Shown: positions 51,897-60,718 of the stretch, in pieces
How the letters are laid out: the number at the start of each line of letters is the position of its first letter
Position numbering within the stretch: position 1 is the stretch's first letter
From: 20CM-2-55-15 sp964633285
GTDB taxonomy: Bacteria; Acidobacteriota; Terriglobia; 20CM-2-55-15
NCBI GenBank assembly: GCA_964633285.1
Contig: CAZWGA010000026.1
Coordinates: 10,338 to 74,337, forward strand
Direction: 5' to 3'
Length of the DNA: 64,000 nt
The notes under the pieces: model-generated
Seen by the model: only the letters and a program-made list of their open reading frames with translations
Told to the model about the DNA's origin: nothing
The model's database searches: none
Translations under genes and position numbers: made by a program

Positions 51897-52913
51897 ATGC
51901 CAATGAAATTGAAAATCACGGCCGCTCTGACTGCGGCGCTCCTCGTATCGTTTGCGATTGTTTCACGGTCCGCCGAGAGTCTGCCTGCGCAAATCGGCGA
52001 TGCGGATTACTGGAAAATGATTTCGGAGTTTTCCGAGCCGAATGGATATTTTCAATACGAAATCATCACGTCGAATGAATTGACGTATCAGTCGGCGCTG
52101 CCGGAACTTTTGAAGATGCCGCGGCCCGGCGGCGCATATCTCGGCGTGGGACCCGAGCAGAACTTTACCTACATCGCCGCGCTTCAACCCAAAATTGCAT
52201 TCGTGATCGATATTCGCCGCGAGATGATGCTCGAGCACCTGATGTACAAGGCTGTTTTTGAAATGTCGCCGGATCGCGCGGATTTCATGTCCAATCTGTT
52301 TTCAAGAAAACGTCCGGCGTACTTGAATGACCGCACGTCCGTGAGGGACCTGCTCGAAGCCTATGCCGTGGTTCCATCCGACCCGATGCTTGCCGAAGAA
52401 CACCTGAAAAGCATCATGGATCGCTTAAAAACCGTTCACCATTTTCCGATCGCCAGGGAAGACGAAAACCAGTTGCGTCTCGTCTATCTGACATTTCTTC
52501 GCGCCGGAGTTGTGAGCTTCAATTCGAGTTTCATGAGTCCGGGATACGCGACCCTGATGACGATGACGGATCGCGCCGGCAAGAACTGGAGCTACCTCGC
52601 GACGAAGGAAAATTACGATCGCGTGCGCGCGATGCATCAGAAGAATCTGATTGTTCCTCTGGTCGGCGATTTTGGCGGACCGAAGACCATTCGCGCGGTC
52701 GGCCAGTATTTGAAGGACCACGCAACGACAGTCAACACGTTTTACCTGTCGAACGTCGAGGACTACATTGCAGTTTCGTGGCGGGCTTATGTGAACAACA
52801 TCGGCTCGCTGCCGATCGATTCTTCGAGTGTCCTGATGCGGTGGTTCATCGGCGGGCGGACATCTCTCGAATCCATCGGAGACTTCCTTCGAAACGACAC
52901 GCGTCGCCGGTAG
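51897..52913 (+). CDS. Exported LIC_10091-like protein
   Basis: This protein has 338 residues, with a signal peptide (KLKITAALTAALLVSFAIVSRSAES). The core pattern resembles the LIC_10091 family: FSEPNGYFQYEIITSNELTYQSALPEL, GAYLGVGPEQNFTYIAALQPKIAFVIDIRREMMLEHLMYKA, IVPLVGDFGGPKTIRAVGQYL and TFYLSNVEDYI. The GVGPEQNFTYI and AFVIDIRR segments look like a Rossmann-type methyltransferase core, but an enzymatic role for an exported protein of this kind is unproven. It is divergent from the wHTH-TPR regulator (90 bp) and convergent with the second kinase gene, with a REP-like hairpin between them. Confidence 0.65.
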   Translation: MPMKLKITAALTAALLVSFAIVSRSAESLPAQIGDADYWKMISEFSEPNGYFQYEIITSNELTYQSALPELLKMPRPGGAYLGVGPEQNFTYIAALQPKIAFVIDIRREMMLEHLMYKAVFEMSPDRADFMSNLFSRKRPAYLNDRTSVRDLLEAYAVVPSDPMLAEEHLKSIMDRLKTVHHFPIAREDENQLRLVYLTFLRAGVVSFNSSFMSPGYATLMTMTDRAGKNWSYLATKENYDRVRAMHQKNLIVPLVGDFGGPKTIRAVGQYLKDHATTVNTFYLSNVEDYIAVSWRAYVNNIGSLPIDSSSVLMRWFIGGRTSLESIGDFLRNDTRRR

Positions 52914-52920
52914 GAACTGG

Positions 52921-52948
52921 AACGCGGGTATAAAACCCGCGACTACAT
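52921..52948 (-). repeat. REP-like hairpin, copy b, with compensatory change
   Basis: Read on the - strand it is ATGTAGT, then CGCGGGT-TTTAT-ACCCGCG and TT. Compared with copies a and c, the innermost C-G pair of the stem has become T-A, so pairing is kept. It nearly fills the 44-bp gap between two convergent genes. Confidence 0.75.
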
Positions 52949-52957
52949 GCCTGGTCT

Positions 52958-55591
52958 CTACTGTTTCGGCAGACCCGCGGTCCAATTCACGACAACGGTG
53001 ATCGGGACGACAGCCTCTTGAACCGGGGCGGCGAAAAGAAATCGCCCATCCGCGGCGACATCGTAACGGCGATCACGGCTGACGTTGGGCCGGCCGACCG
53101 TCAACGGAGTATCGAACAGCGCGACCGCTGTTCCCGCTTCAAATGTGCGCTCTGTCTTGATCGGAACCGCCATTAACTTTCCATCGTAGGCCAGATAGTA
53201 AAGTTCGCGCCCGTCGTGCCGCCATTTCGGTTCGACGCCGCCTTGAGCGGTGATCTGCCACTTGCCGCCGTTCGGGTTGGGGAAGGACTGCACAACAATT
53301 TGATACATCCCGGAATCATTCGTGGCGTAAGCCATCCATCGGCCGTCAGGTGAAAGTCTCGCGTGAACTTTGTCGAAGGAGGATTCGACAAACGGGAATT
53401 CCTTCTTTTCGGGCAGTTGCAGGACCCACGTATCGTTACCGGAGCCGCTGGCATGTATTCGGGAAAACACAACGTACTTGCCGTCGTGCGACAGGCCGGT
53501 GGGTATTTCAACCTTGTCGCTTTTGTAAATCAATTCTTCGGCGCCTACACCACTGGCAGCTTTGGAATAGATATCGTTACTGCCGCTGCGAGCCGATGCA
53601 AAAAAGATACGGCTTCCATCCGCCGTCCACGATGGTGACCAGTCCGGAGCGGGATCGAGACTGATCCGCGAAGGCACGCCTCGGGCGATATCGACTACCC
53701 AGACATCGCGGCCATTGGCTGTGACCATATCCACGGCGGCGCGGTCTCCGTTCGGAGAGAGTTCTACCGAACCGTAGTTTCCGGGGGCGCCGATCTGCCC
53801 GACGAGCTTGCCCGAGCGGTCATACCACGTGAGTTGCTTGTTGGCCGGATTGCCGGAGGATTTCCGATAAAGCAGCAATCCGGTATTGGACGCCGCAACA
53901 GCTCCCGGTTCGATTCCGTCGACAACCGGAATCGGCTGGCCGGAAACCGTGAAGGTCTTCAGATCGAATCGCTGAGCCGTCACGAGCGGGCCGGTGGCGA
54001 TCACGAAATATCCAGGCTCCGCATAACCAAAACCGTTAATGTTGTTGGGCAACGGCATCACACGTTTTCTCATCTTCGGGTCATCGAGAGAACTTACAAA
54101 AATCCCGGAATTATCGGGAACGGAACTGAAAACGCCGAAGACGAAATGTTTACCGTCCGGCAGCAATACCGGAACGGCATGCAGTGCTTCCCTGCGGGTG
54201 GTGTCCAGCGTTGTGACATCCGTGACCGGTCCGCCGTTTTCCGACACCCGGACGATCACATTGGACCGCACGAACAGGATCACACCGTCCCTGCCCCAGT
54301 CCACACCGTGGTACGGCGGAGGGTAATCACAAATGACCTGGACCGTACCGCTTGCAACATCGACCTTCTTGATCTTTTGATCGGCAATAAACGCGAGATA
54401 TCGCGCGTCCGGAGACCAGAGCCCGCCACCTGTCGGATTGTCGGTTCCGGGCAATCTCTTAGCCGTATCCGATCCGGTCGGACGGACAAAGATCGCGCGG
54501 TTTCCTTCTCCCGTTCGCGCCACATACGCGATTTGCTTCCCGTCGTTGGAAACGGAAATGCCGCCGAGCAGTCCAGGCGGCAACAATTCAAAATGCATCT
54601 CGGCGGCAGGTAAAGGCGGCGACGATCGGAAATACAACGCGGCCGGAATGAGTGCGGCGAGCAGGAGCAGCGTGAGAACCGCAATCAGGACTGTGCTCGA
54701 TTTGGATTTCGCTGCGACAGCCGGCGTTCCTGCCGCGGCAAGAATGTTGGGATCGAGAAACAGCCGCACATCTCCGATATGTTGCAGCCGCAGCGCCGCG
54801 TTTTTGTTCAGCGTTGTCTCAAGCAGGAGCCGGATGGACGATGGAGTTCCCGGCGGCAGCAAAGTGAAATCCGCCTGACCGGTGACGATTCTCGCGAGCA
54901 TGTCGGTGACGGTCTCGCCGTCAAAGGCCTGCTTCGCCGTCAGCATTTCAAACAGCACGCAGCCAAACGCCCAGATGTCGGTGCGCGCATCGACTTCCCG
55001 GCCGCGCGCCTGTTCAGGCGACATGTAAGCGGCGGTGCCCACAATGGCGCCTGCCACGGACCCGCTCATTTTTGTGGGCATCAGCGAAGGATCGCTTTCG
55101 TGTTCACGCCTCGAGATGGCTTTAGCCAGTCCGAAGTCGAGTACTTTCACTATTCCGCTCGGCGTGAGTTTGATATTGGCGGGTTTCAAATCACGATGCA
55201 CAATCCCGCGTTCATGCGCGGCCGCAAGGCCATCCGCAATCTGCTTCGCGATGCCCAGTGCTTCGTCGATCGGTATGAGACCGTTTTGCAATCGTTCGGC
55301 AAGCGTTTCACCCTCGACCAGCTCCATCACGATGCAGCCGGCGCTTCCCATCTGTTCAAGCCCGTAAATCTGAGCAATGTTGGGATGGTTGAGCGATGCA
55401 AGAACCTGCGCTTCGCGATGCAGCCGCTGGAGCCGCTCCGGATCATCGGCAAAATGTTCGGGTAATACTTTCAGCGCAACATCACGAAGCAGCTTTGTGT
55501 CGCGCGCGCGAAACACAACACCCATGCCGCCTTCACCAAGCTGCGATGTGACTTCATAGACTCCGATCCGGGAACCCGGTGCAACGGACAT
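52958..55591 (-). CDS. Membrane Ser/Thr protein kinase with C-terminal PD40/TolB propeller
   Basis: ATG 55591 gives about 877 residues beginning SVAPGSRIGVYEVTSQLGEGGMGVVFRARD. The in-frame start at 55639 adds only atypical residues. The kinase domain (about 8-275) is complete: VALKVLP, IVHRDLKPANIKLT, VLDFGLAKAI and GTAAYMSPEQARGREVDARTDIWAFG. A membrane helix (STVLIAVLTLLLLAALIPAALYF) separates it from an exported propeller with PD40 repeats (GLWSPDARYLAFIAD, VELSPNGDRAAVDM, WSPSWTADGSRIFFASARSGSNDIY, ARLSPDGRWMAYATND). It is a paralogue of the kinase at 32141-34729, with the same layout but no operon partners. It is probably an envelope-sensing kinase. Confidence 0.88.
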   Translation of the reverse strand: MSVAPGSRIGVYEVTSQLGEGGMGVVFRARDTKLLRDVALKVLPEHFADDPERLQRLHREAQVLASLNHPNIAQIYGLEQMGSAGCIVMELVEGETLAERLQNGLIPIDEALGIAKQIADGLAAAHERGIVHRDLKPANIKLTPSGIVKVLDFGLAKAISRREHESDPSLMPTKMSGSVAGAIVGTAAYMSPEQARGREVDARTDIWAFGCVLFEMLTAKQAFDGETVTDMLARIVTGQADFTLLPPGTPSSIRLLLETTLNKNAALRLQHIGDVRLFLDPNILAAAGTPAVAAKSKSSTVLIAVLTLLLLAALIPAALYFRSSPPLPAAEMHFELLPPGLLGGISVSNDGKQIAYVARTGEGNRAIFVRPTGSDTAKRLPGTDNPTGGGLWSPDARYLAFIADQKIKKVDVASGTVQVICDYPPPYHGVDWGRDGVILFVRSNVIVRVSENGGPVTDVTTLDTTRREALHAVPVLLPDGKHFVFGVFSSVPDNSGIFVSSLDDPKMRKRVMPLPNNINGFGYAEPGYFVIATGPLVTAQRFDLKTFTVSGQPIPVVDGIEPGAVAASNTGLLLYRKSSGNPANKQLTWYDRSGKLVGQIGAPGNYGSVELSPNGDRAAVDMVTANGRDVWVVDIARGVPSRISLDPAPDWSPSWTADGSRIFFASARSGSNDIYSKAASGVGAEELIYKSDKVEIPTGLSHDGKYVVFSRIHASGSGNDTWVLQLPEKKEFPFVESSFDKVHARLSPDGRWMAYATNDSGMYQIVVQSFPNPNGGKWQITAQGGVEPKWRHDGRELYYLAYDGKLMAVPIKTERTFEAGTAVALFDTPLTVGRPNVSRDRRYDVAADGRFLFAAPVQEAVVPITVVVNWTAGLPKQ

Positions 55592-55711
55592 ATATGGAGC
55601 GTGATTATATGCGATGGAGAATTTCAGGACAGTCAGCAATTCGAGCGCGGTCTCTATTCAGCAGCCGTTAAGAGATCGGAGCTTACCGGGCTTAATCCGG
55701 CCGGAAATTCC

Positions 55712-57751
55712 TCATTGTCCTCGGATTCTCACTTGTGTTTGCCAGAACGCGGCTTTCTCGCCGTCCGGTTCGACGACCGTAATCTGGCAGGTGTACTCGC
55801 CTTCTTCGAGTTCACCCAGAGGGACCGTCAGCCTGAGGGGGACGGCCTTCGATTTCGGATTCATGCCGGAGTCGATGGTAAAAGGCGGCGTTTCGTAAAC
55901 TTTGTCACGTCCCCGGAAGAACGATACAAACGCGGCGACGGGCGCCATTGTTGAGGCTCCGCGTTCGTACGCCTGAAGGTAAACATACATTTCGTGATTA
56001 CTGCTGAACACACGCGTGACACTGGGAATCAGTTTCTGTCCATCTTCGATCAGCGGATTTGCGATCTGTTCTTTGTCGGCTTTCGTCTTTCCGGCAGTGA
56101 ACAGAGCGTCCTGCATCCGAACGCGCTGGCCGCTGAGCACAACCGAGCTGATGGGCAGACGCACAAGCTCCTTATCGAGGTTCGGGACGGCAAAGTCCGC
56201 CTGATATGTACCCATGCGTCCGGTTTCCGCATTCCTGGCAAGAAACTTGATGGTGTACTTCGCGGGAAGCAGCGTGAAACCCGCATCGTATTGAATCGGG
56301 CTGGATGCGAGAAGGCTCGCCGTCTCACCTTTGAGTTTGATCTCAACCTTGTCCCGGATATTTGAAATCGTGGTGCCGAACTCGTCTTTGATTTCTCCGA
56401 TGAAATCGATGACCGTCTTCTCGGCGCCCGCTCTCTGCGCCAGCACAAGCTCATTTCCGGGAATCTTCACCGCAAGCGGAACGAAATACTCGGCGCTGTT
56501 GAGTTGAAAGTAATTCAACTCCATCGCGATCGTGATGTCGGTAATCGGATCGCCAAGCATGAGAGCTTCTTCAAGCTGACGTTCTTTGTCGGAGGCGGTG
56601 TACTTGCTGAAATCCTTGTCGGCGTAATATGCCTCGCGATACGCGAGGTTCCCGGCGTGATTCTTCAATGAAATCCTGACGCGCCGAAGACGTCCGTCGC
56701 GATTCGCGTTGGACGGGTAATAACCGATGATGTAGTAACTCGATGTGGCCTGCTGAGCGCGGACGATGCCGAGCGACAGATCGTTGTAATCGAGCAGCGC
56801 TTTGCCGCCGGTATCCGCGGCGAGCGTGAACAACGCATCCTGCGAACGCTGAAAACCTCTCATCGCGGCCATCGCCGTCGCGCCCGTGTACATACCGATT
56901 CCTCCGGGCGACGGCCGGCTGGCATCGCCCATCGGCGGCAGGGCGACCAGGCCGCGTGAATCGATGGGAAAGAACGCGACATTCGTTCGCCGCGCTGCAT
57001 TGAGAGTGGCGCGCAACTGCGCCTGATTATCGACACCGTGGAGATTCAAGCCGCTGCCGAAATAAATCAGAGATTTTCTTTCGTTGAGAGCGCTGAACAT
57101 GTTGACCGCCGTCTGCAGCGCCGCGAGCTGCCGGTCGGTATTGAAAATGTTGAATTCGCCGGAGTCCTGGCCGAAAGCGGAATTCGTGTCGTCGAGATCC
57201 TCGCCGTTCAACAACGCATCGATCGTGTCCATTAAAGCGGCTCGATCATCCGTAAACTCGCGCCGTATTTTCACGGCGCCATCGGAATAAGTGACGATGG
57301 AGATCAGGTCCGGCCCCTTCATTTGAGTTTGAACAAAGGTTTGAGCCGCGCCGAGAGCCCGGAACCGATCCGGATCACTCATCATCGTCATATCAAAATA
57401 GAGGACCAGCAGCCTCCGGTCCTGGTAATGCTGCAAACCAGGAGCCACCGGCGTGTTCACGGTTTGCGCCGGAGGCCGCGCCGGTCCCCGCTCCGCAGAG
57501 GTGGAGTTCCGCGGAGATATCGAGTCGTCGAGTTTCTGAAATTCGAAAACGCTGATGTTCTGTGGGACGTTGTCTTCGGTGAGTTCGAAATCGTCTTTGG
57601 CCAGCCCTTCGATGGGCTTTCCATCTTTATCCGTTACGGATACGGTTTCGATAACAAGCCTGGTGTTGACCTTGATCGTGAATGGATCCTGGGCGAGGGA
57701 CACAAAGACACAGGCAACACACAAGCCCAAAGAAACGAAAAGGCGGTTCAA
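55712..57751 (-). CDS. Secreted VWFA-related acidobacterial-domain protein
   Basis: The most likely start is TTG 57751, which overlaps the TonB receptor stop (TTGA), has GAGGG 7 nt upstream and begins a signal peptide (NRLFVSLGLCVACVFVSLAQ). This gives about 679 residues. The frame is open further upstream (to 57841), but that lies within the receptor gene. The N-terminal domain (VNTRLVIETVSVTDKDGKPIEGLAKDDFELTEDN) and VWA core (RRLLVLYFDMTMMSDPDRF, DLISIVTYSDGAVKIRREFTDDRAALM, RKSLIYFGSGLNLHGVDNQAQLRATLNAARRTNVAFFPIDSRGL) match the VWFA-related acidobacterial family TIGR03436. An extra beta-rich region of about 250 residues follows. It is translationally coupled to the receptor. The partner is unknown. 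Confidence 0.82.
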   Translation of the reverse strand: MNRLFVSLGLCVACVFVSLAQDPFTIKVNTRLVIETVSVTDKDGKPIEGLAKDDFELTEDNVPQNISVFEFQKLDDSISPRNSTSAERGPARPPAQTVNTPVAPGLQHYQDRRLLVLYFDMTMMSDPDRFRALGAAQTFVQTQMKGPDLISIVTYSDGAVKIRREFTDDRAALMDTIDALLNGEDLDDTNSAFGQDSGEFNIFNTDRQLAALQTAVNMFSALNERKSLIYFGSGLNLHGVDNQAQLRATLNAARRTNVAFFPIDSRGLVALPPMGDASRPSPGGIGMYTGATAMAAMRGFQRSQDALFTLAADTGGKALLDYNDLSLGIVRAQQATSSYYIIGYYPSNANRDGRLRRVRISLKNHAGNLAYREAYYADKDFSKYTASDKERQLEEALMLGDPITDITIAMELNYFQLNSAEYFVPLAVKIPGNELVLAQRAGAEKTVIDFIGEIKDEFGTTISNIRDKVEIKLKGETASLLASSPIQYDAGFTLLPAKYTIKFLARNAETGRMGTYQADFAVPNLDKELVRLPISSVVLSGQRVRMQDALFTAGKTKADKEQIANPLIEDGQKLIPSVTRVFSSNHEMYVYLQAYERGASTMAPVAAFVSFFRGRDKVYETPPFTIDSGMNPKSKAVPLRLTVPLGELEEGEYTCQITVVEPDGEKAAFWQTQVRIRGQ

Positions 57752-60612
57752 AATCGCACCCTCAGCGATGGCTGCAGTGTCCGCATGGCGTTGGCATTTG
57801 CCGGTAATCCAAACTGCGCGCTGTTGACGGTGGTGTTCCATCTCGGAAACGTGACGTGGTTCAGCACATTCGTTGAATCGACTCGAAGATCCATGCTGAT
57901 GCGATCGTTAATTCGAAACGTGCGCGCCAGCGCCGCATTCAATCCGAATTGTCCGGGTCCCGTTATGGAATTCCTCGCCGCATTTCCCCATTCGCCCGGG
58001 GACGGCGCCGCATAGGCCGCGGGATTCAGGAAGAGTCCGCCGGCCTGCACATGAATCGGAGCGCCGGTGACATTCGGCCTCAGGCTGCCCGTGAAACCGT
58101 TCACCGGGGCGAAGATCACGGGCGTCAATGGCTGGCCGCTTCCCGCAGTGAGTTGTGTTGTGAGCGTCCACTCCTTGAAGAGCTTGCCTCGCCATCCGTC
58201 CCAGAATGTTCCAATTCGCGCAAGCATGCCGGTCGTGTATTGCGTCTGGAGTACAACCTGGTGGCGCTGATCGAAATTGGAGAGCGCCCGCTCCGCCCGG
58301 AAATCCAGCCAGTTTTGCGCGATGGTATAGGCTCCAAGTCCCGCGTCATCGATGGCTTTCGAAAATGTATATCGCGCGCTGCCTTCAAATCCATTTCGCT
58401 GCCGCCGCCGTATTTCGACTGTTCCTGCATGGCGGTTGCTGTTGCCGTTCGATGTCATGTAGACGAATCCCGTCGCGCATGAAATGCAGGAATGAACCGA
58501 GCCCGCGGGAAACGTGTTCGGCAGGCTGCGCTGAAGCACATGTGTGCCTTTGATGCCGAGATACGTGATCGTCATCTGCATAGCGCCCGGCATGTCGTGC
58601 TGGATGGAAGCTTGCCAGTTCTGTGCGTCGCCGACGCGGAAATGCGGATCGATCGCGAAGGTTGAGGCAGCCGCCGAAGCCGAACCGCGAAAACCGTCCG
58701 CAAGGCTCAGAGGATTTGAAGCCGTATTCTGGACGCTCAAACTTTTCGACAACGGCGACTGTTGTGCCATCTGGTCCGCGATCGCGCGGTAAACGTTCGT
58801 ATCGCGATACATTCCGTACGCCGCGCGAATCACCAGGGATGAGGCCCGCTTCGGCCGCCACGCCAATGCAAGCCGCGGCTCGAATCCGCGGCTGTCCGGT
58901 TGAAGCAGGGATTCATGGGGATCGCCCGCCACCGATGGAGTGGCGGAAACGAAGCCTGGCGCAATGGCGAGATTAACGAGCCGGCCGTAAAGTTCCGTGA
59001 TGGGCGACTCGTATTCCCATCGGACCCCGGCTGTGAGTGTGATTGAAGACTTCAATCGCCAGTCATCGGTGACAAATGCATTGGCGAACGACTGGCGGAA
59101 GTATTTGTCGGCGTTTCCGAATGCAATGGAACTTGAAGCGGGAATTCCCAGAAGAAAATCCGCAAAATCATTTCCCGTTGCCGTTCCCGTAAAGGTGAAA
59201 CCGCCGCGCGCGTCCTTTTGTGAGAGCAGATTGAACTGCTGCTTTCGATAGTCCGCGCCGTATGCGAGATTATGCCGTCCATGACTCCAGTTGCTTGTGA
59301 ATGAAATACTGTGCGACTGGCTCCGGTCGAACGCGTACGAACCACTCGATAGGCGAGCGATCCCGCCCGCGAAGCTCAGAGCGGGAGGTCCCCAGTCTCG
59401 CGGGTCACGATCGTTACCGGCGATTCCCGAGTTTCCCGAAACGTCAAGCCGCCGCCCGAAGTACGGAAGGGTTTCCGTCACGGTCCGGTTGAATCCATAA
59501 CGGACGACTCCGGTGATGCGTTGATTGAAACGATGATTCCAGGTGATGCCGCCAGTAGTAGTGGAAACGTTGGTGGTGTCCGTGAAGCCGAACAGATCCG
59601 GATTATCCGAGCGCGTGCTTTGAACGTTCGCGTTGCCGCTGATGCGATCTCTGTTGTTGATGGCGATGTTATTCAACGAGCCTTGAATATTGTCGCCGTG
59701 CGTGATGCCGGTGATCGGAATTTGATAGTTGTAACGTCCCAGGCCGGTGAAGTTCGGCAACGGATAGAGATCGAGCAGTGCCCGCGCCTGCGGGCTGACG
59801 CGATTTGCGGGAATGATATTGCCGGGAAACGCAGCTCCGGTGAGCGGATCGAGGATAGGGTTCCGGCTGTTTGAAAAATCGCCGGAGCGTTCGGGCAATG
59901 CCGGCATCTGCGCGGTCTGGATGGTGGCGTTCCGGTTCTGCGTGCGGTTGTACATCACGTTGAAATTTCCGCCGCGAAATACCGAGGGGATCTTGAACGG
60001 GCCTCCGAAAGTGATGGTGCCCTGAAGCTTGCTGTATGCGGGTTTGGGTGTGTCCTGCCCTGTAAGGGAGAACGATCGCGCATCGAGAATGGAATTGTTG
60101 CCTGTAACGAGGATGCCTCCCGTGTACAGAGACCGGCGGGCCCTTCGATTGTTTCCGAATGCGTTGGATTGAGCGAACGGGGTTGCCGCCCCATTGTTCA
60201 CGCTGCCGTTGATCAACAACCGGTCCGAAGTCTCCGTGGGAGCCGACGAAGTGACTTGAAGTGTGGATGTGGATGTTGCTTTTGGAAATCCGGGGGAGGA
60301 GACGCTGTTCGTCAGGCCGGCAATCGTAAGCATCTTCAGATCCCACCGAACCGGCGGACCATCGCGAGCAACGGTGACTTCCCGGCGAGATGCTTCGAAT
60401 CCCGGCGCCCGAACCTCGATGGTCCAGATTCCTTCTTCCAGATCTGCAAACGAGTATTCGCCTTCCGAATCGGTAAGCGTTCTCAGCGGTGTTTTATCGG
60501 AGCGCGTTGCCTGAACCGACGCGCCAGGAACCGGAAGAGCGCCGAATCGCACCTGGCCGCGTTGATCGGAGGCCGTAATGGGAGAGGCGGCGGTGAAAAA
60601 AACGACCAACAT
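57748..60612 (-). CDS. TonB-dependent receptor-like protein with carboxypeptidase-regulatory domain
   Basis: ATG 60612 gives about 954 residues and a signal peptide (LVVFFTAASPITASDQRG). An in-frame start at 60699 would translate the REP hairpin (giving GQRGRKARDYIL) and is rejected. The N-terminal beta-sandwich (VRFGALPVPGASVQATRSDKTPLRTLTDSEGEYSFADLEEG) is followed by a short, atypical plug region and a barrel ending in LQPSLRVRF. It is the shortest of the four receptors in the window. The canonical plug motif (VDGV with a downstream E-Y/FG) is weak or absent: residues 150-215 read LLINGSVNNGAATPFAQSN. It lies downstream of a FecR/ECF sigma pair and overlaps the VWFA gene, so regulation by surface signalling is plausible. 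Confidence 0.78.
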   Translation of the reverse strand: MLVVFFTAASPITASDQRGQVRFGALPVPGASVQATRSDKTPLRTLTDSEGEYSFADLEEGIWTIEVRAPGFEASRREVTVARDGPPVRWDLKMLTIAGLTNSVSSPGFPKATSTSTLQVTSSAPTETSDRLLINGSVNNGAATPFAQSNAFGNNRRARRSLYTGGILVTGNNSILDARSFSLTGQDTPKPAYSKLQGTITFGGPFKIPSVFRGGNFNVMYNRTQNRNATIQTAQMPALPERSGDFSNSRNPILDPLTGAAFPGNIIPANRVSPQARALLDLYPLPNFTGLGRYNYQIPITGITHGDNIQGSLNNIAINNRDRISGNANVQSTRSDNPDLFGFTDTTNVSTTTGGITWNHRFNQRITGVVRYGFNRTVTETLPYFGRRLDVSGNSGIAGNDRDPRDWGPPALSFAGGIARLSSGSYAFDRSQSHSISFTSNWSHGRHNLAYGADYRKQQFNLLSQKDARGGFTFTGTATGNDFADFLLGIPASSSIAFGNADKYFRQSFANAFVTDDWRLKSSITLTAGVRWEYESPITELYGRLVNLAIAPGFVSATPSVAGDPHESLLQPDSRGFEPRLALAWRPKRASSLVIRAAYGMYRDTNVYRAIADQMAQQSPLSKSLSVQNTASNPLSLADGFRGSASAAASTFAIDPHFRVGDAQNWQASIQHDMPGAMQMTITYLGIKGTHVLQRSLPNTFPAGSVHSCISCATGFVYMTSNGNSNRHAGTVEIRRRQRNGFEGSARYTFSKAIDDAGLGAYTIAQNWLDFRAERALSNFDQRHQVVLQTQYTTGMLARIGTFWDGWRGKLFKEWTLTTQLTAGSGQPLTPVIFAPVNGFTGSLRPNVTGAPIHVQAGGLFLNPAAYAAPSPGEWGNAARNSITGPGQFGLNAALARTFRINDRISMDLRVDSTNVLNHVTFPRWNTTVNSAQFGLPANANAMRTLQPSLRVRF

Positions 60613-60622
60613 TGTCCCGAGT

Positions 60623-60650
60623 ATGTAGTCGCGGGCTTTACGCCCGCGTT
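60623..60650 (+). repeat. REP-like hairpin, copy c
   Basis: ATGTAGT, CGCGGGC-TTTAC-GCCCGCG (60630-60648), TT: identical to copy a over 28 bp. It is the only copy not between convergent genes; it lies in the 106-bp gap between the FecR-TIGR03435 gene and the receptor, inside the expected leader of the receptor mRNA. Confidence 0.75.
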
Positions 60651-60718
60651 GTCCCATTCGTGATTCCAATTCGTCGGCCTCATTCCATAAACGCCGCAAT
60701 CCTGCTTTTGTTACACCT

